Shown here: in pieces, positions 59,232 to 64,000 of the stretch
Layout: every line of letters starts with the position of its first letter
Numbering within the stretch: the first letter of the stretch is position 1
Source: Paraburkholderia franconis
Lineage (GTDB): Bacteria; Pseudomonadota; Gammaproteobacteria; Burkholderiales; Burkholderiaceae
Assembly: GCF_009362735.1 (NCBI RefSeq)
Contig: NZ_WHNP01000002.1
Span: 126,491-190,490, forward strand
Reading direction: 5' to 3'
DNA length: 64,000 bases
Program-made: the position numbers and the translations under genes
Notes under the pieces: model-generated
The model's database searches: none
What the model was told of the DNA's origin: nothing
Seen by the model: the letters and a program-made list of their open reading frames with translations, nothing else

Positions 59232-59391
59232 AGTTAAATGAGGCGCGAGGCAAGCACGTCAGGCAACGCGACAAAAGCATCCTCCCACATAGCGCAGCAG
59301 ACATTACAATTTACTTTCGGAGAAACACCCGAAACCCCTTGACAGCCCGTCAGGAAAACCTGTTCCGGGCGCCGTCCCGTAAATGGCCGGT

Positions 59392-59400
59392 GGTAGAATA
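59392..59400 (+). promoter_or_regulatory. extended -10 promoter for yajC-secDF
   Basis: TGG-TAGAAT (59392-59400) is an extended -10 box 40 nt before the yajC GTG. A TTGACA at 59340-59345 is too far upstream to serve it. No other gene is visible in 59232-59440. Confidence 0.45.
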
Positions 59401-59440
59401 ACCGGCTGATTTTTTTGATTGTTATAACGGAGAGACCAAC

Positions 59441-59770
59441 GTGTCGTTCATTTCCAATGCCTTCGCGCAAGGCAGTGCAGCAGGTGGCGCCGAATCGAGC
59501 CTGATGAGCTTCCTGCCGCTGATTCTGATGTTCGCGGTGCTCTACTTCATCATGATTCGCCCGCAAATGAAGCGCCAGAAGGAACACCGCAACATGCTCG
59601 CCGCCATGGCGAAAGGCGACGAAGTGGTGACGAACGGCGGCATCGTCGGTAAGGTGACCAAGGTCGGCGAAGCCTATGTTGGCGTCGAAATCGCGGAAGG
59701 CACTGAAATCACCGTGCAGAAAGCGTCGGTCACGACCATTCTGCCGAAGGGCACCCTGAAGTCGCTGTAA
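59441..59770 (+). CDS. yajC: preprotein translocase subunit YajC
   Basis: A 109-residue single-pass inner-membrane protein that joins SecDF in the holotranslocon. The membrane segment is at about residues 20-40 (SLMSFLPLILMFAVLYFIMI), followed by the family hallmark R-P-Q-M-K-R-Q-K-E-H-R-N-M-L and G-D-E-V-V-T-N-G-G-I-V-G-K-V. The start is GTG at 59441 with GGAGAG upstream. secD follows 120 bp later. Confidence 0.95.
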   Translation: MSFISNAFAQGSAAGGAESSLMSFLPLILMFAVLYFIMIRPQMKRQKEHRNMLAAMAKGDEVVTNGGIVGKVTKVGEAYVGVEIAEGTEITVQKASVTTILPKGTLKSL

Positions 59771-59890
59771 GGCCTGCTCTCTCGCGTCCGGCGCGGCCTC
59801 GCGCCGGTCGAAGCCCGCCCAGGCGCTTTCGCTCGCCGCGCTCATCGCCGGACGCATCGCACTCAAGCCAACCTCCCGTTGGACCACCCC

Positions 59891-61936
59891 ATGAATCGTT
59901 ACCCCCTCTGGAAATATGTCGTGATGCTGGTGGCGCTCGTCATCGGCCTCGTGTACACGCTGCCCAATTTCTTCGGCGAAGCGCCGGCGGTGCAGGTGTC
60001 GAGCGGCAAGGCCACGGTGAAGCTCGATTCGGCCACGCTGTCGATGGTCGAAGCGGCGCTCGCATCGAGCCAGATCAAGCCGGACGACGTCACGTTCGAC
60101 AACTCCACGTTGAACGCGAACATTCGCGTGCGCGTGAAGGACACCGACACGCAGCTGCGCGTCAAGGACCTGCTGCAAAAATCGCTCAACAGCGATCCGA
60201 CCGATCCGCAGTACATCGTCGCGCTGAACCTGCAGAGCGCATCGCCGCGCTGGCTGACGGCCCTGCACGCGCTGCCGATGTATCTGGGCCTGGACCTGCG
60301 TGGCGGCGTGCACTTCCTGCTGCAGGTCGACATGGCGGGCGCGCTGAACAAGAAGCTGGATTCGGACGCCTCGGATGCGCGCACGCTGCTGCGCGACAAG
60401 AACATTCGCGACGGCGGCGTGAACCGCGTCGGCCAGTCGGTCGTCGTCAATTTCGCGGATCAGAGTGTCGCGGAGAACGCGCTCACGCAGCTGCAAGCGG
60501 GCGTCAACGAACTGCAGTGGGCGACGCAGCCGAACCCGAGCGGCGGCGTCCAGGTGGTGGGCACGTTCACGCCGGCCGTGCAGAAAACGGTGCAGGATGC
60601 GGCGCTCAAGCAGAACATCACGACGCTGCATAACCGCGTCAACGAACTCGGCGTGGCCGAGCCGGTGATCCAGCAGCAAGGCCCCGACCGCATCGTCGTC
60701 GAGCTGCCGGGCGTGCAGGACACGGCGAAGGCGAAGGACATCATCGGCCGCACGGCGACGCTCGAAGCGCGCCTCGCCGATCCGAACGGCCTGCATCCGA
60801 ACCCGGGCGATCCCGTGCCGGCCGGCGACGAGCTGTTCACGCAGGGCAACCAGGCACCCGTGCTGCTGCGCAAGGCCGTGATCTTCACGGGCGATCGCAT
60901 CATCGACGCGTCGGCGGGCTTCGACGAGCACCAGCGTCCCTCCGTCAACATCCGTCTCGATTCGGCGGGCGGCCGCGCGGTGCGCAGCGTGTCGCGCGAC
61001 AACATCGGCAAGCCGATGGCGATGGTCCTGTTCGAAAAGGGCAAGGGCGAAGTGCTGACGGTCGCGACGATCCAGTCGGAACTGGGCGACCGCTTCCAGA
61101 TCACGGGCCAGCCGACCCCGCAAGCGGCAACGGACCTCGCGCTGCTCTTGCGCGCCGGCTCGCTCGCGGCGCCGATGGACATTATCGAAGAACGCACGAT
61201 CGGCCCGAGCCTCGGCGCGGACAACATCAAGAAGGGCTTCGATTCCGTCGTCTACGGCTTCATCGCGATCGCGGCGTTCATGATCGCGTACTACATGCTG
61301 TTCGGCCTGATCTCGATGATCGGGCTGTCGGTGAACCTGCTGCTGCTGATCGCGATCCTGTCGATGCTGCAGGCCACGCTGACGCTGCCCGGCATCGCCG
61401 CTATCGCGCTCGCGCTCGGTATGGCGATCGACGCGAACGTGCTGATCAACGAGCGCGTGCGCGAAGAGTTGCGCAATGGGGCGCCGCCGCAGCTGGCGAT
61501 CCAGAACGGCTACGCGCACGCATGGGCGACGATTCTCGACTCGAACGTGACCACATTGATCGCTGGTCTCGCGCTGCTTGCATTCGGCTCCGGCCCGGTG
61601 CGGGGCTTTGCCGTGGTGCACTGTATCGGCATTCTGACGTCGATGTTCTCGGCCGTGTTCTTCTCGCGCGGGCTCGTGAACCTGTGGTACGGCGGCAAGA
61701 AGAAGCTGAAGTCGCTGGCCGTCGGCCAGGTGTGGAAGCCGGCTGCCGCCGACGGCGCAACGGCTTACCTCGACAACGCCGACACGGACACCGACACGGC
61801 GCGCGCGATGGCAGCGACAACGGCGCCGAAGGCCAAGGCGAAAGCGCCCGCCAGCGCGCAAGCCCGCGCCGGCAAGCCGACGCTGCGCAACCGCAACGCG
61901 CCGGATGGCACGAAGAAACCGGGTTCATCCCGCTGA
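59891..61936 (+). CDS. secD: protein translocase subunit SecD
   Basis: Proton-driven RND-type motor subunit that helps pull preproteins across the inner membrane. The 681-residue product has one N-terminal membrane helix (about residues 6-25), then the D1 motif L-G-L-D-L-R-G-G-V-H-F-L and the large periplasmic P1 domain. Five C-terminal helices include G-M-A-I-D-A-N-V-L-I-N-E-R-V-R-E-E (about 514-530). A roughly 50-residue Ala/Lys-rich cytoplasmic tail makes it longer than E. coli SecD (615). ATG 59891 is preferred over an in-frame start four codons upstream. Confidence 0.96.
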   Translation: MNRYPLWKYVVMLVALVIGLVYTLPNFFGEAPAVQVSSGKATVKLDSATLSMVEAALASSQIKPDDVTFDNSTLNANIRVRVKDTDTQLRVKDLLQKSLNSDPTDPQYIVALNLQSASPRWLTALHALPMYLGLDLRGGVHFLLQVDMAGALNKKLDSDASDARTLLRDKNIRDGGVNRVGQSVVVNFADQSVAENALTQLQAGVNELQWATQPNPSGGVQVVGTFTPAVQKTVQDAALKQNITTLHNRVNELGVAEPVIQQQGPDRIVVELPGVQDTAKAKDIIGRTATLEARLADPNGLHPNPGDPVPAGDELFTQGNQAPVLLRKAVIFTGDRIIDASAGFDEHQRPSVNIRLDSAGGRAVRSVSRDNIGKPMAMVLFEKGKGEVLTVATIQSELGDRFQITGQPTPQAATDLALLLRAGSLAAPMDIIEERTIGPSLGADNIKKGFDSVVYGFIAIAAFMIAYYMLFGLISMIGLSVNLLLLIAILSMLQATLTLPGIAAIALALGMAIDANVLINERVREELRNGAPPQLAIQNGYAHAWATILDSNVTTLIAGLALLAFGSGPVRGFAVVHCIGILTSMFSAVFFSRGLVNLWYGGKKKLKSLAVGQVWKPAAADGATAYLDNADTDTDTARAMAATTAPKAKAKAPASAQARAGKPTLRNRNAPDGTKKPGSSR

Positions 61937-61954
61937 GTCCCGGAGAAAGAGAAC

Positions 61955-62905
61955 ATGGAATTTTTCCGCATCCGTAAAGACATTCCGTTCATGCAGCGCG
62001 CGTTGATCTTCAACGCGATCTCGCTGCTGACGTTCATCGCCGCTGTGTTTTTCCTGCTGCATCGCGGGCTGCATCTTTCCGTGGAGTTCACGGGCGGCAC
62101 GGTCATCGAAGTGCAGTATCCGGGCGCGGTGCCGCTCGAACCCGTACGCGATACGCTGACAAAGATCGGCTACGGCGACGCGCAGGTGCAGAACTTCGGC
62201 ACCTCGCGCGACGTGCTGATCCGCCTGCCGCTGAAGCAAGGCCTGACCTCGGCGCAGCAAAGCGACCAGGTGATGTCCGCGCTGAAGGGCCAGGACGCGA
62301 ACGCGAAGCTGCAACGCGTCGAGTTCGTCGGTCCGCAGGTCGGCAAGGAACTCGCGACCGACGGCCTGCTAGCGCTCGCGTGCGTGGTCGCCGGCATCGT
62401 GATCTATCTGTCGTTCCGCTTCGAGTGGAAGTACGCGATCGCGGGCGTGATCGCGAACCTGCACGACGTCGTGATCATTCTTGGCTTCTTCGCGTTCTTC
62501 CAATGGGAGTTCTCACTGTCGGTGCTGGCCGCCGTGCTCGCGGTGCTCGGCTACTCGGTGAACGAATCGGTGGTTATCTTCGACCGGATTCGCGAGACCT
62601 TCCGCCGCGAACGCAAGATGGGCGTGATGGAAGTGATCAACCACGCAATCACGAGCACGATGTCGCGCACGATCATCACGCACGGCTGTACGCAGATGAT
62701 GGTCCTGTCGATGTTCCTGTTCGGCGGCCCGACGCTGCACTACTTCGCGCTCGCGCTGACGGTCGGCATTCTGTTCGGCATCTACTCGTCGGTGTTCGTC
62801 GCGGCGGCGCTGGCGATGTGGTTCGGCGTGAAGCGGGAAGATCTGCTGAAGGAAAAGAAGGAACGTCACGATCCGAACGATCCGAACGCAGGCGCGCAGG
62901 TTTGA
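61955..62905 (+). CDS. secF: protein translocase subunit SecF
   Basis: Partner of SecD in the SecDF-YajC complex. The 316-residue protein has an N-terminal membrane helix (about residues 17-37) followed by L-S-V-E-F-T-G-G-T-V-I-E-V. The C-terminal helices contain A-V-L-A-V-L-G-Y-S-V-N-E-S-V-V-I-F-D-R-I-R-E-T-F-R, the SecF RND motif. GGAGA lies upstream of the ATG. It starts 18 nt after secD, so the two are co-translated. Confidence 0.97.
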   Translation: MEFFRIRKDIPFMQRALIFNAISLLTFIAAVFFLLHRGLHLSVEFTGGTVIEVQYPGAVPLEPVRDTLTKIGYGDAQVQNFGTSRDVLIRLPLKQGLTSAQQSDQVMSALKGQDANAKLQRVEFVGPQVGKELATDGLLALACVVAGIVIYLSFRFEWKYAIAGVIANLHDVVIILGFFAFFQWEFSLSVLAAVLAVLGYSVNESVVIFDRIRETFRRERKMGVMEVINHAITSTMSRTIITHGCTQMMVLSMFLFGGPTLHYFALALTVGILFGIYSSVFVAAALAMWFGVKREDLLKEKKERHDPNDPNAGAQV

Positions 62906-62951
62906 TCGGTTGCGTTTGAGAGGTTCTAAGGCATAGATAGAAGGGTAAACA

Positions 62952-62981
62952 AAAGGCCGGTTCGAAACTGAACCGGCCTTT
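62952..62981. terminator. bidirectional terminator between secF and the MHS transporter
   Basis: AAAGGCCGGTTC (62952-62963) pairs with GAACCGGCCTTT (62970-62981), a perfect 12-bp stem with a 6-nt loop, A-run before and T-run after. It serves both convergent genes. Confidence 0.92.
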
Positions 62982-63017
62982 GTCGTTTACGACAGCTGCG
63001 CAGCAGCACCCAGGCGA

Positions 63018-64000
63018 TTATCTGAACCCAAGCTTGCGCCGCGCCGCCACCAGCGCGATCACGCTCACGACGGCCGCGAACATCAGATAGAAGCTCGGCG
63101 CGACCTTCGAATCCGTTGCGCGAATCAGCCACGCGATGATGAACGGTCCGAAGCCGCCGAAGATCGTCACGGCGATGTTATAGGCGAGCGACATGCCCGT
63201 CGTGCGCGTCTGCACTGGGAAAATCTCCGACAGCAGGCCCGGCAGCGAGCCGAAATAGCCCGTCATCAGGAAGCCGAACACGATCTGCATCAGCATCAGC
63301 GTGCCGAAGGTCGGATGCGCGACAAGATACGTGAACGCCGGCAGGATCAGCAGGAACAGCAGCACGGCGGGCACGAGCATGATCCGCACGCGTCCGTAGC
63401 GGTCCGACAGATGACCGACGATCGGCGAGAACACCAGCTGGATCACGCCCACCAGCGAGATGGCCGCGAATGCCACCGAGGGAGCCAAGCCCAATTGCTT
63501 GATCGCATAAGTCGGCATGAACAGCACGAGATACGTCGACACCGTTCCGAGCACGACGATGCCCACGCCGATGAAGAGCCTCGCCTTCTGGCTCGCGAAC
63601 GTATCGCGGATCGGCGTCTGCGTGGTCTCGGCGGCGAGGAATTCGGGCGTCTCGTCGAGCTTCGTGCGGATATACCATGCGACGGGCCCGATCAGCAGGC
63701 CGAAGAAGAACGGCACGCGCCAACCCCACGCGCTCAGCTGTTCCGGAGACAGCTCGCCCGTGAGCACGACGCCGAACAGCGCGGCGAGCAGCGTCGTCAG
63801 GCCCTGGCTCGCGATCTGCCAGCTCGCGAAATAGCCGCGCCGACCCGGCACATGCTCGGCGAGAAACGCGGTGGCGCTGCCGAACTCGCCGCCCGCCGAG
63901 AAGCCCTGCATCAGCCGCGCGACGACGAGAATCAGCGGCGCGGCGATGCCGATCGACTGCCAGGTCGGCAGCACGGCGATGATCAGTGTGCCCATCATCA
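63018..64000 (-). CDS. MFS transporter, metabolite:H+ symporter (MHS) family, 5' end outside the window
   Basis: The C-terminal 327 residues of a major-facilitator transporter; the gene continues past the window edge. The MHS family is indicated by R-L-M-Q-G-F-S-A-G-G-E-F-G-S-A-T-A-F-L-A-E and R-G-Y-F-A-S-W-Q. The central W-G-W-R-V-P-F-F-F-G-L-L-I-G-P-V-A-W-Y-I-R motif precedes D-E-T-P-E-F, as in ProP, KgtP, ShiA and CitA. At least eight more hydrophobic segments and the loop G-H-L-S-D-R-Y-G-R-V-R follow. The substrate, perhaps an organic acid or compatible solute, cannot be assigned. Confidence 0.85.
   Translation of the reverse strand, partial: MMGTLIIAVLPTWQSIGIAAPLILVVARLMQGFSAGGEFGSATAFLAEHVPGRRGYFASWQIASQGLTTLLAALFGVVLTGELSPEQLSAWGWRVPFFFGLLIGPVAWYIRTKLDETPEFLAAETTQTPIRDTFASQKARLFIGVGIVVLGTVSTYLVLFMPTYAIKQLGLAPSVAFAAISLVGVIQLVFSPIVGHLSDRYGRVRIMLVPAVLLFLLILPAFTYLVAHPTFGTLMLMQIVFGFLMTGYFGSLPGLLSEIFPVQTRTTGMSLAYNIAVTIFGGFGPFIIAWLIRATDSKVAPSFYLMFAAVVSVIALVAARRKLGFR

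Noticed and set aside
59340..59345. TTGACA as the -35 of yajC
   Set aside because: No -10 hexamer at 15-19 nt; the extended -10 at 59392-59400 is about 50 nt away.
59234..61861. An 875-codon minus-strand frame over yajC and secD
   Set aside because: Shadow frame of secD; no recognisable domain and composition typical of antisense GC-rich frames.

Overview
The window looks like a stretch of the main chromosome of a GC-rich betaproteobacterium of the Burkholderiaceae, most likely Paraburkholderia or Burkholderia. This is inferred from protein sequences and gene order: grpE-thioredoxin-dnaK-dnaJ-pabB, pcnB-folK-deoxynucleoside kinase-panB, and queA-tgt-yajC-secD-secF. It is almost all core genome. 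I see no rRNA or tRNA gene, no insertion sequence, prophage or CRISPR array. The only obvious accessory gene pair is one toxin-antitoxin module.

Layout. 1-5 kb: galU, a divergent AraC-type regulator, a small unknown membrane protein, an MscS channel and a DedA protein. 5-16 kb: mutL-miaA; purM (minus strand); a run of forward genes (AI-2E-family permease, hda, a HAD phosphatase, pcnB, folK, a deoxynucleoside kinase, panB); and a 43-codon small ORF. 16-26 kb, minus strand: the heat-shock block hrcA, hemH, hslR, grpE, a thioredoxin-like gene, dnaK, dnaJ and a pabB-pabC fusion. 26-37 kb: nadK, recN, glnE (minus), yhdP and a nitrilase-family hydrolase. 37-41 kb: tldD, an aroG-type DAHP synthase behind a leader-peptide attenuator, and a HigB/HigA-like module. 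41-50 kb: a cobalamin adenosyltransferase, a D-lactate dehydrogenase-like flavoprotein, glcD-glcE-glcF, a YggS-type PLP protein, proC and ubiA. 50-55 kb, minus strand: an oxidative-stress cluster of oxyR, a 44-codon ORF, a catalase, a tandem hairpin-repeat block, a 52-codon ORF and dps. 54-64 kb: recG, queA, tgt, yajC, secD, secF and the 3' part of an MHS-type transporter.

The most interesting signal lies between tldD and aroG (38925-39119). A good sigma-70 promoter is followed by a 22-codon ORF with an unbroken Phe-Tyr-Phe-Tyr-Phe-Phe-Trp run. After it come three mutually exclusive pairings (1:2, 2:3, 3:4), the last being a strong intrinsic terminator just upstream of aroG. This is the full architecture of a ribosome-mediated attenuator sensing aromatic amino acids. 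Other notable non-coding signals are a hairpin repeat block whose stems differ in sequence but stay paired, a TGGCC-ATTC-GGCC element in three intergenic regions (twice 24-25 nt upstream of a TATAAT box), a 4 x 13-bp tandem repeat, and promoter placements at mutL and nadK that predict leaderless mRNAs.
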